A stretch of 64,000 nt of DNA, from the NCBI RefSeq assembly GCF_033439725.1, contig NW_026944384.1, positions 5,766,001 to 5,830,000 of the forward strand, written 5' to 3'. This document shows positions 34,105-42,535 of the stretch, piece after piece. The stretch's first letter is position 1. Each line of letters begins with the position of its first letter. The notes beneath the pieces were generated by a model. That model was not told the DNA's origin. It saw only the letters and a program-made list of their open reading frames with translations, and searched no databases. The stretch is from Neurospora tetraspora. Taxonomy: Eukaryota > Ascomycota > Sordariomycetes > Sordariales > Sordariaceae. The position numbers were made by a program, and so were the translations under genes.

Positions 34105-34583
34105 ATGTCTGACAACGCCCAGGCAAGTAGTCTCGAGTCGAATTGTTTTCCAAGATGCTGATTAACAAGATTCAGATCCAAGCCATGCCCGAAACCACAA
34201 CCCCTCAGCCTGCAACCGATGACATGACCTTGAAAGAAATATTCAAGGCCATGAAAAGCGACCGACACGGCATTTGGTGCCTTGGTCACGATGGTGTTCT
34301 GCGGCACTTTGATGCCGTACGTAACGTCGTGGACGCGCGTGGCCTTACTCAACCCCAGATTAGAGAATATTACAACGTCCCAGACGATCAGATACCGCCC
34401 GCGCTTCTCACTGCCGATGGACGTAATGTCTCGGAGTGGGACAAGTGGCATCCTGCTCAGAGCGATGTTCCGAGGATACCAACAGAGGAGGAGAGGGCCA
34501 AGAAGCGTGCGGCCCGAGAGGAGTTTAGGAGACTTAATCCTGATTCCGAGTGTCTGAAGCCCAAGGCCGATGAAGAGAAGTGA
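34105..34583 (+). CDS. Small hypothetical protein (141 aa) with a GC-AG intron
   Basis: Exon 1 is only 18 nt (34105-34122, MSDNAQ). The intron 34123-34175 begins GCAAGT, the canonical context of fungal GC-AG introns, and ends ATTCAG; exon 2 (34176-34583) follows in frame with IQAMPETTTPQ. The protein is soluble, with MTLKEIFKAMKSDRHGIWC, a central CLGHDGVLRHFDA block, and a Lys/Glu-rich C-terminal helix (TEEERAKKRAAREEFRRLNP). No family recognised. Without the intron the only in-frame ATG upstream of PETTT is in AT-rich DNA with poor context, which favours the spliced model. Confidence 0.68.
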
Positions 34584-35860
34584 TGGTATACAACATGTTT
34601 ACAGCTGTCCATTACTCTTTCCGAAGCGATTTTGACCTAGATATAACTTTTGTGATAATCACAACACACAGCTCCATATTTGACATGAATTCGGTGTATG
34701 GAGAGATGTAATCATTGCTTTAACGCTTGAAAGCCACCGTAGGCGTACGAAGGGTACCGTATTATCCTCAGCAGATTCGCCTGCCATTTGGCCTGCAACT
34801 TTTCCGGCATACATGATTGGTCCGACGTCTGCTGTGGCTTAGTGATGGGCCATAGTCAAGCCACCTCGGAAGGAGCACGGAACCCCCTCGGTTCGCATTG
34901 CGAAGCGGACTTTCTTGAGTCTCGTCAGGCTGGCATCGATATGCACGCAGCCATCAAGTGCTTAACGGCATAATTCGATTTCCTGTGGAGACCGATTTAT
35001 CATTCTCCTCTGCAAAACGTTCAATCCCTCTTTTCTCCTGGACGGGGTATCTTTGAGGTAATCACCCTGGGAATATTCGTGATCAGGCGGGAAGATGACG
35101 GTGTTACTCAGGGCCGCAATGATGTACCGCCCGCTGGCCTTCAGGTTCTTGAGGGCCGGAAACATCCATGGATCCAGGGCTTCAGAGCCGGCCTTGATCC
35201 CCCCGCCCCTGATAGCGGGGCAACCGGCGGACCGGGCGATGGCCGATGCACCCCCTGCTTCCGAACCCCGGGCCGAGGCTCAGCTGCTGAAGGGACAGTT
35301 GATGACAAGAGGCATCAAGCGCGGCCGCGGCCGCCCACGCAAGGTGCTGACAGGGGATAGAACAGTACGTCCTCTTGACGATGGGCCGATCACCAGCTAC
35401 CTCACCCAAGATACGGTACGCTCCTGGAGCACACTGGCACGCTCGTCTTCGGGCACTGGAGGGATCACCAGGAGCCGGCGACAACGAGACCTGAGGGAAT
35501 CCCTTCTCAGAGTAACTAATAGTTAAGTCGAAAATGCTCTATTGGAACGTGGGGATAGATATAAATGAGCCCTTAATTTAGTAAAAGTATATTTCGCGGT
35601 CGGTGGGCGCGCTGGTACTGTGATTAAGGAGTACTGATATTCTACACCTGGCGAATATGTTGTGTCTTTGATCCGGTCTTTAAGCCCATTGTAGAACGAC
35701 TACATGAGACCTCCGTCATTACCTATCGAAAGCCTAAATGCAGCTGAGAAGGAAGGTTCTTTTCAGTTAAATCCTACTATAATAGGTTTCAACATTGCTC
35801 TGGTATGACGTGCTTTCCCAGAGTCGTACAGGTAAGCTGGTAGTGGTGTCATCCGCACCA
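34584..35860. other. Intergenic region with an AT-hook-like ORF
   Basis: The only notable item is an ORF at 35095-35526 (+), listed separately. The rest shows no coding sequence. Confidence 0.4.
35095..35526 (+). CDS. Possible small AT-hook protein (143 aa)
   Basis: Starts at ATG 35095. The middle carries KRGRGRPRKVLTG, an AT-hook core (RGRP) that binds the minor groove of AT-rich DNA. The rest is low complexity and unrecognised. It may be a real small gene, part of a decayed element, or chance; the frame is GC-rich, which makes long chance ORFs easier. Confidence 0.3.
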   Translation: MTVLLRAAMMYRPLAFRFLRAGNIHGSRASEPALIPPPLIAGQPADRAMADAPPASEPRAEAQLLKGQLMTRGIKRGRGRPRKVLTGDRTVRPLDDGPITSYLTQDTVRSWSTLARSSSGTGGITRSRRQRDLRESLLRVTNS

Positions 35861-36076
35861 GCGGACGTCTCTATATCGACGGAACCAGTAGCCGGAGCGG
35901 CTGAGAACCGTGAGGCGGACGTCTCTACGTCGGTGGAACTGGTAACTGGAGCGGCTGGGGGTCGTGGGGTGGACGTCTTTATGTTGATGGAACCGGTAGC
36001 CGGAGCGACTCGAAGCCGTGAGGCGGACGTCTCTACGTCGGTAGAACCGGTAGCTAGAGCGGCTGTAAAGGGGAGG
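35861..36076 (+). repeat. 54-bp minisatellite, four units
   Basis: Four units of 54 bases, each starting G(C/T)GGACGTCT, follow each other exactly. They differ at a few positions and are a multiple of three, so frames stay open on both strands (for example 18-residue units EADVSTSVEPVAGAA on +). The array stops about 100 bases before the TPR relic. Confidence 0.88.
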
Positions 36077-36177
36077 GAGGACGTAGAGGGAGTGGCGGGG
36101 ATGTGCTGTGTAGACGTTGGCAACTCGAGCAGAGGTGCAGGGCGAGACTGCTTGTGACGAACGGCAGTCTGATCTCC

Positions 36178-36607
36178 GGTGGGGGGAGGCCGAGAAGCTG
36201 TCTGTGCAGGTGATGGAGATTAGCAAGACGAAGCTCGGAGTCGATCATCCCTCGACGCTGACCAGCATGGGCAACCTGGCGTCGACGTACAGGAACCAAG
36301 GCCGGTGGGACGAGGCCGAGAAGCTGTCTGTGCAGGTGATGGAGATTAGCAAGACGAAGCTCGGAGTTGATCATCCCTCGACGCTGACGAGCATGGCCAA
36401 CCTTGCTTTCGCGTGGAAGAGTCAAGGTCGACATGAAGATGCGCTAGCGTTGATGCAAGACTGCGTGGAGGCTCGGGAGCGAGTACTCGGGCCCGAGCAT
36501 CCCTATACGCTGTCGTCCTTAACTGCTGTATTGAAATGGAGTAGCTAGGCTCATCTTAATTCTTTTTGCTGTATAGTGCAATCTGAAGGCCTCTATTCGG
36601 TTACATG
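36178..36607 (+). pseudogene. TPR-array relic copied from the 3' end of the NACHT gene
   Basis: Two full 42-residue TPR units (EAEKLSVQVMEISKTKLG, DHPSTLTSMxNLA) and the last diverged unit (GRHEDALALMQDCVEARERV) run to a stop after KWSS at 36548. This matches 23460-23817. The similarity continues past the stop: TAGCTAGGCTCATCTTAATT and CTGTATAGTGCAATCTGAAG are shared with 23814-23880. No NTPase or ankyrin region lies upstream; the frame before 36178 belongs to unrelated DNA. So it is a 3'-end segmental copy, now an orphan. Confidence 0.85.
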
Positions 36608-36811
36608 TAAAACTGCCGTAAAAGTGTCTACTGGGGGACCGCCATAACGAAGGTACCCGAATATTTAGGGTGATCACTCAAAGCACCTGGCCAGGACAGT
36701 GACTTGGTTTATGAATGATGGAAGGCAAGAAGCGAAGTAGCCAAGGTGAAGATGACGGTCAATTGAATCCTATGCTATCTACCCGCCAACACATTACGGC
36801 CCTTCCGGGCC

Positions 36812-37490
36812 TTATCCTTTCCTCCTCTTCGGCTCACTGAATGAGGTACCTGGAGTGACCGCCTGCTGCCCGGCATTGCTCGACTGGCTGCCCCGCTCGT
36901 CAGGCAGAGAAGCGCAGCTGACATCTGACTGCATCAAGTTCCCCAAATCCTGGGAAAGCCCGGTCGCCTCGGAAAGCGGTGGGACATCAAAGTTCAACTC
37001 CGATGGCAACTGATTGATGGCAGAATAGATGTTCTCGAAATGCTTGGGCATCCATGTGTCGTAGACGTTCTTGGTGAATCGGTACGCTGTCCACTTCTCT
37101 TTGCCGTCTAACTCAGTAAAGACAAAATTTCGGATCGGGTGCCGGTAATACTTGGTGTCTTTCCCGGTTATCACTGGGTAGTGGCCATAAATCCGTACTG
37201 ACTGGTGGTCGTGCGAGACGGAGAAGGCGAGGATCTTCCGGTTGACCTTATCCTCGCGCTTGACAGCACGGAAGAGCTCGACGATGCCCCGTACCGCAAG
37301 GGTCATGCTGTGGGCGTTCTGCCGATCTGCGATGTCAAGCGCCGCTGCGCCACACTTCACCTCGCAAGTCAGGAACGGGAAGTACATGTAGTACGTGGCC
37401 ATGAAGAAAGACTGGTCCCCGGTGATGAAGTCGCCAATGAATGGCGACAACTTGGCGAGCTGGTTCTCAGTGAATGCGTCTCGTCTGAAA
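36812..37490 (-). pseudogene. DUF7924-like fungal protein, 5'-truncated
   Basis: The frame reads PFIGDFITGDQSFFMATYYM, PFLTCEVKCGAAALDIADRQ, FSVSHDHQSVRIYGHYPVI and WTAYRFTKNVYDTWMPKHFE, the pattern of a widespread fungal family of unknown function (I recall it as DUF7924; some members have been suggested to be nuclease-fold, and TCEVKCG would suit a Glu-x-Lys active site, but that is inference). Family members have a longer N-terminal half. Here the frame runs directly into the 70-bp duplicated block at 37491-37560, read antisense, so the natural N-terminus is missing. Confidence 0.65.
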
Positions 37491-37560
37491 CCTCCCATCC
37501 CCGCCCACCCCGGCTGTGAACTCTCCCCGCAAATGGCCAAAGCGATGGAAGATTATGCGA
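37491..37560 (+). repeat. 70-bp direct repeat, copy 1 (copy 2 at 38138-38207)
   Basis: From CCTCCCATCCCCGCCCACCC to GATTATGCGA the two copies differ at one base (GCGATGGAAG against GCGATCGAAG). The first copy continues into a coding tail to 37636; the second is followed by LTR sequence. Confidence 0.92.
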
Positions 37561-37636
37561 TCGAGCATTGTTGCGACTACATGAAGGCCAAGAATCTGCT
37601 TAGAGATAAGGTAAGCAAACGAGCAGCAAAAAGTTA
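37491..37636 (+). pseudogene. Orphan 3' end of the PPIPAHPGCEL gene
   Basis: Reads PPIPAHPGCELSPQMAKAME, then DYAIEHCCDYMKAKNLLRDK and KVSKRAAKS before a stop. It supplies the tail lacking in the copy at 37844-38207. The N-terminal part is absent; upstream DNA is the DUF7924-like relic on the other strand. Confidence 0.6.
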
Positions 37637-37843
37637 GATGAGGAACTGGAAACTTATGTCAACTCTTCAAGACCCTCATAGGAACGGACATCACACCACT
37701 CTACGCACATTCGTTCTTCTCTTCCGACTTTTGGACCCGAATTCAATCCCGATCACGTACCTATAGTCGACAGATTCTTTGACATTTTGGAAACGAAGCC
37801 ATATACACGACATCCAAGAGACCTGAATTCAGCACCAGCCTCA

Positions 37844-38207
37844 ATGGATCATACTAACCCCGTTCACCTGTCTCATCCGCAATCCGAAAAGGACTTTCTG
37901 GCTCAATACTACGCCAGGCTCTCCTTAGCGGACATGGATGCGGACAAAAAGTCTCCCATTCCTGCAACTGCCCCTTCCGCTGTCACGGTTACACCTGAAG
38001 CGCCAGCCCAGCAATCCCAGATTGTCACAGAGACCACGGGCACGGGAGCCATAGGCCTCACCATCACCACAGTCACGGGCATCGCGGGCACATCCACGCG
38101 CACCATAACCGGACCGGACGGAACCGTCCTCGTCCCACCTCCCATCCCCGCCCACCCCGGCTGTGAACTCTCCCCGCAAATGGCCAAAGCGATCGAAGAT
38201 TATGCGA
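37844..38207 (+). pseudogene. Thr-rich hypothetical protein, 3' end lost to an LTR
   Basis: From ATG 37844 (MDHTNPVHLS) the frame runs through an Asp-rich patch (SLADMDADKKSP), a Thr/Val/Ala-rich stretch (TTVTGIAGTSTRTITGPDG) and PPIPAHPGCELSPQM to IEDYA, where LTR sequence begins. No family recognised. Because the tail exists separately at 37491-37636, this locus has been both duplicated and cut. Confidence 0.6.
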
Positions 38208-38577
38208 ATGCATGGGCCGACCAAGCCATCGGGACGCAGCAGCCTCGTTCACGGTTGGACAGTGTAACCCCAAACGGGGATTGGACCAGAAGGCACACAA
38301 GGGGTGCTCACTGAAGACAGGCGCTCACGGTGAGCAGATACTCACTGGTGAGCAAGCACTCAAGATGGACGAGCAACACCAGACATTCAGGATATAAAGG
38401 GACGATTGGAGAACTCAGATTGTCAGATAGTTCGACAGTAGTCAATAGATCATTATCAGCGAGACCAGTATAACGCTACCATACTTGTTGTGAACCTTTT
38501 GGCTTCACCGAACTGCACCTGATGGTTTACTACCTTCAGCTATCCCACTTAGGCAGATCAGACTGCCGTTCGTCACA
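38206..38577 (+). mobile_element. Solo LTR (Gypsy-type family B), 5' end incomplete
   Basis: Matches the complete LTR at 56460-56821 from near its start (GGGCC(G/A)ACCAAGCCA) to the shared end CAGACTGCCGTTCGTCACA. It lacks about the first 15 bases of that LTR. Treated as a fossil. Confidence 0.8.
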
Positions 38578-38837
38578 CAAAGGCTCCAGCCTAGCACATG
38601 AGCCAAGTCAACACTAGGCACCAAACCCCTCATATCTAACCCCTCAGATCGAGATAATTAGGCATGGACGCGTCATATCGTTTCGGCCTTACTTCTACGT
38701 GAGGCTGAGCAAGATCACCAAACCAGTTCGATTTTTAACACCAAGCATTTGAGCCTCTGCCTACGAGACTCAAAGAACCACTTGGCCGTAGCTCCTCAGA
38801 AATGCAAATGGGGCGTTAATAAGGTCGAGTTCCTGGG

Positions 38838-39156
38838 TGTTACGATCCAATCAAGGATCATTTATGTAAGCCAGACTAGGTAGAACCAACAGACCAATCA
38901 GGTAGGACCCGAAGCGTTCGGGTCCTCGGGTCCATGAACGTCGGGTCCTCAGGAGGAAGACCCGAGCGTTCGGGTCCTCGGGTCCAATATGCTCGGGTCC
39001 CTGAAGGCCTTGTATATAAGAAGGCCTCCCGGCCTTCTTAGATAGAGGGCTCTTCAGCAAGCAATAGCTTTCACAATCAACCAGTACCTTTTGGCTACTG
39101 CTACCGTTATTCTTATTCCCAGCGATATGCTCCTGTGCTTGTAACGGTTCGTCACA
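38838..39156 (+). mobile_element. Solo LTR, family A, complete, inside the Gypsy relic
   Basis: 319 bp from TGTTACGATCC to GTTCGTCACA, with a 5-bp target-site duplication CTGGG (38833-38837 and 39157-39161). A TATA-type signal TATATAAG lies near 39012. It sits within the reverse-transcriptase region of the older element. Fossil; no internal region remains. Confidence 0.92.
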
Positions 39157-39332
39157 CTGGGGTACATGATCTCTACAGAAGGCATCGGTATGGCAGACGA
39201 CAAGATTAGAAGCATCATGGAGTGGAAGGAACCTACCACGCTCAAGGAATGCCAGTCATTCGTGGGATTCGCCAACTTCTATCGACGCTTCATTCGCAGC
39301 TTCTCCACCATTGTCAAAGCCCTCACGGCGGC

Positions 39333-39885
39333 TGTGACAAGGGCAGTGTTCTGGGCTTGGAACAAAGAGTTCAATTCAACTGATAAACTTCTTTGGTCTC
39401 GAAGGCCTTGTTGATCCTCTCAACCTTCAAAGGAAGGCTGGGTTTCAAGGCCTTCTTATGCCAAAGAGGTTTGGTACGTACTGAGGTACGTACCGAGCCT
39501 TGTTGCCTGAGGCCTCAAGGTATCTATCTAGCGATCTTCATACATGTGGATCTTCCAGAGTGTCTTCAACCATTCTCCTTCCTTCTTCTGGCGCCGGCCT
39601 TCATCCGGTCGCTCTGCTTCTTGCTTGGTTGGCTGGGATTGCTTCTGTGATAACTGGGGACTGCCTCGTGATGCTTATCAGCGTCGTCGGCAGTTCGATG
39701 GTTGGCTCGCTAGCCTGACGGTGTCGAGAGGGGCTTGGGTAAGCAATGCCGGTGGCGAGAGTCCGGCCGAGGTGAGTGTTGCGGCCGGAGGCCTCCGGGC
39801 ATTTATAAGGCTGATGCCGGGCGTTGAGGCTCTGTTAAGCCTCGGCAACCCTAACCCAGAACTGTGGGCAAATGTCCGTGTGACA
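39333..39885 (+). mobile_element. LTR-like insertion, family C, inside the Gypsy relic
   Basis: About 553 bp beginning TGTGACAAGG and ending GTGTGACA, flanked by GCGGC on both sides (39328-39332 and 39886-39890). Polymerase similarity stops at one edge and resumes at the other. The TG..CA ends and 5-bp duplication fit a solo LTR of a different family; no coding domain seen inside. Fossil. Confidence 0.75.
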
Positions 39886-40344
39886 GCGGCTAACGCGCTG
39901 GACAAGAAGCTCTGGAAATGGACCGAACCCATGGCGAAAGCCTTCCAAGCCTTGAAAACAGCCTTCACAACGGCACCAGTCCTTGCCCACTTCGGCCCGT
40001 CAAAACCGGCGATCATGGAAACGGATGCTTCGGATTTCGGGGTTGGCGCTATCCTATCACAGAAAGGGAACGATGGCAAATTACATCCTGTCGCTTTCCA
40101 TTCAGGGAAACTGACTCCAGCCGAGATGAACTACGAGATCCACGATAAGGAACTCCTAGCCATCGTCGACAGCTTTGATCGATGGAGAATCTACCTCGAA
40201 GGGGCCAAACACCGTATCGAAGTCTTCTCGGACCACCAGAATCTCGCCTACTTCACCCACGCAAAAGTCCTCAACCGTCGTCAGGCTCGTTGGGCCATGC
40301 AACTAGCGAACTACTGGTTCATCATCAACTATCGACCAGGGCAT

Positions 40345-40615
40345 TGTGACGAACCGTTACAAGCACAGGAGTATATCGCTGGGAATAAGAATAACGGTAG
40401 CAGTAGCCAAAAGGTACTGGTTGATTGTGAAAGCTATTGCTTGCTGAAGGTCCTGTATATACGACGCCTGGGGAGGGCGTCTTATATACTGGCCTTCAGA
40501 GTCGTGGCCGCCGAGCCGCCGTTACGGCCGCGGCCCTGCGGCTCCGGTACTGCGGCGCTGGTCTGATTGGCTATCTAGTCTGCTTACATAAGTAATCCTT
40601 GATTGGATCGTAACA
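40345..40615 (-). mobile_element. Solo LTR, family A, reverse orientation
   Basis: The reverse complement runs from TGTTACGATCCAATCAAGGA to CTTGTAACGGTTCGTCACA and shares both ends with 38838-39156, while the middle (U3) differs strongly and is GC-rich. About 271 bp. Target-site duplication not clear. Fossil. Confidence 0.85.
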
Positions 40616-41249
40616 CGATGCCCCCTCTCTGTGCTTTGTCCCTAAACGCCACGATGTTTTCTTGTCACGTAATGTCATCCCTCAGGTGCTGGGGTGCCAA
40701 CGGACTTGTTGGTCACAACCTTATTGCCTGCCGTCTCCCTTCTCCTTGATCCTTTACTCTTCCTCGTCATTCATAACCCTGTATGACCCTGTATTCCTGG
40801 TGAGTTTGTCCTTTTTCCTCTTCTCTTCATCATTCTTCGTCCTCATGATGTCTCGTCGTTCGACTGCTCTTCCTACTGATCGCTCCCTTCGTTCCATGTT
40901 TGCACATTCTTGTCGAGTCTGGCGTTCTTCGGCGCTGGTTCCAACAGTGAGACGTGGAACGTGGGCCATTGTCGCATGCCTTTGGGGAGCTCGAGTCTGT
41001 AGTTGCTGGTGCTGACTTTCTCGAGCACTTTGAATGGTCCCAGCTTCTTGTAGTCGAGCTTGTCGCTGGGACGCTTGGTTTTGATATTACGACGGAGAAG
41101 GTAAACTTTGTCTCCCCTCCTGAAGGTCGGCGCTGACGACCTCGTGCGGTCGTAATATCTGTTCATCCTTTCACGAACAAAGGTTAATTCATCCTTCAAC
41201 GTCTGGTGCATTTCAGTGAGTCGTTCGGCCCTGATGTGGGCTCTGGGCA
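40616..41249 (-). mobile_element. Gypsy relic, C-terminal part of integrase
   Basis: The minus strand (about 40873-41249) reads RMNRYYDRTRSSAPTFRRGD, KVYLLRRNIKTKRPSDKLDY, FHVSLLEPAPKNARLD, the C-terminal integrase/GKGPY-type segment of chromoviral Gypsy elements. It lies in the opposite orientation to the RT/RNase H relic, so it comes from another insertion or a rearrangement. Its upstream edge abuts a host gene relic at about 41250. Fossil. Confidence 0.82.
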
Positions 41250-42053
41250 CGACTGTCTCTTTTGTCTCCGTGTTTCCCGATCCGGATGCGCCTGGGTTTG
41301 ATCCCGGAAAATATTTGAAAGAGGGGGTGGATGAGGAAGCGTTGAGGTGGGCGAGGAAGCAGTTTAGGGAGAAGTTTCATCCGAGTGTGGGGAATCCGGA
41401 GAGGTTGGATCGGAGGGGGTTGAGAGGGTTACTTCCGTTTTCTGACAAGCCGAAGGTTAAGTTGCCTGGGGAGGGTGAAGGGAGCGAGGATGGGAGGGAG
41501 CAGGATCAAGCGAAGGAAAGTGGAAGTGGGACGAAGCGAATCACCAGACCGCGGGTGATAGTCATCGGTCACGATTGGGACGTCTTTGCTGAGCATAACG
41601 AAAAGGTCTGTTCACCCCTTCCCCTTCCCCTTCTCGTTCCCGAACCACCACCCTAGACCTACGCTGCCGAGCAGTTCTTCTCACACGTGGTGCACACCCC
41701 CGCTCCACATTTACAGGGCCCAATGTCCGTCCCCAAAGCTGTCATAAACGGGTACATGAACCCGGCCTGGCAGCGGTATAACGAGGGGTTGACCCGTCTG
41801 GCGGCGGTTGACAGTGAGAGTGACGAGAATGAGAGATGGGATAAGCTTATGCTCACTCGTTGCCAGGATACCTCGGCCACATCTTCAATGTTGTCATGGG
41901 GTGGAGTGTGGACCCCCGACAGGGAGGAGACTGCGGTCTACGCCAAAGCATCTTCGCAAGGAGCTGGACGATCCTAACATCCACGCCTACTTTAAGGCGA
42001 GTACTGTTTACGGCCCGAAGCCGCAGCCGGGTGAGGTGCCTGAACCTAACTAA
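41250..42053 (+). pseudogene. Hypothetical gene relic, 5' end cut at the retroelement border
   Basis: Reads VFPDPDAPGFDPGKYLKEGV, ALRWARKQFREKFHPSVG, an intron (41609-41656, GTCTGT..CCTAG), then TYAAEQFFSHVVHTPAPHLQ and MNPAWQRYNEGLTRLAA. The later part (YLGHIFNVVMGWSVDP, HLRKELDDPNIHAYFKAS, YGPKPQPGEVPEPN) is spread over other frames, with at least two shifts. No family recognised. A second remnant of the same tail is at 55137-55271 (minus). The first codons are missing where the integrase relic begins. Confidence 0.6.
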
Positions 42054-42535
42054 TTGCGGGGGTAGACTTCGGGGAAAGACGGTCATGAAGATTATGGGGT
42101 ATTTTCAAGGTTACACTTGTTGGATGTTCTCTCCCGTGTTGGGCAGCGAAACTGACTACGACACTTCCCTGTAATTGAAGACTACAAGCACAAAAGAAGC
42201 CCAAAACTTGAAAAGTATATGATCATATTGATAGTAGCCACTGTTCTCCTAAAAGGGGTCCGGGATATTGCTGCAACAATTGAGCCTGAATCAGATTCGA
42301 ACTCTTTCCACCCGCAAGCCTCACCTATCCATTTCTTTTATTCCCATTTTGGGCGAATCTCACGGACTCTGACCTCGCGACATCACTCACCACACCTTGC
42401 TGGACAGGTATCCCCATCTTGATCATCGACGACATCTCTTGGGCTCGTGAAGTTCTTGATCCTGCTACTTATTTTCTAGCCATGTAAGGTGCCCGTCTTC
42501 CGATTCCTTTCTGCCGTTTCGCTCAATCTAACCCC
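42054..42535. other. Intergenic region
   Basis: About 480 bases between the relic and the GH71 gene; its right part probably holds the 3' UTR of the minus-strand GH71 gene. Nothing else seen. Confidence 0.5.

Larger units (their letters stand above)
38578..40344 (+). mobile_element. Gypsy (Ty3-type) LTR retrotransposon relic: reverse transcriptase and RNase H
   Basis: Fossil. Reverse-transcriptase similarity begins near 38740 and resumes after each later insertion (QSFVGFANFYRRFI near 39253-39295); RNase H is seen at about 39900-40330 (METDASDFGVGAIL, IHDKELLAIVDSFDRWR). Gag, protease and the N-terminal half of the polymerase are absent here. The relic is broken several times and holds three later solo LTR insertions (38838-39156, 39333-39885, 40345-40615). 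Confidence 0.85.
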
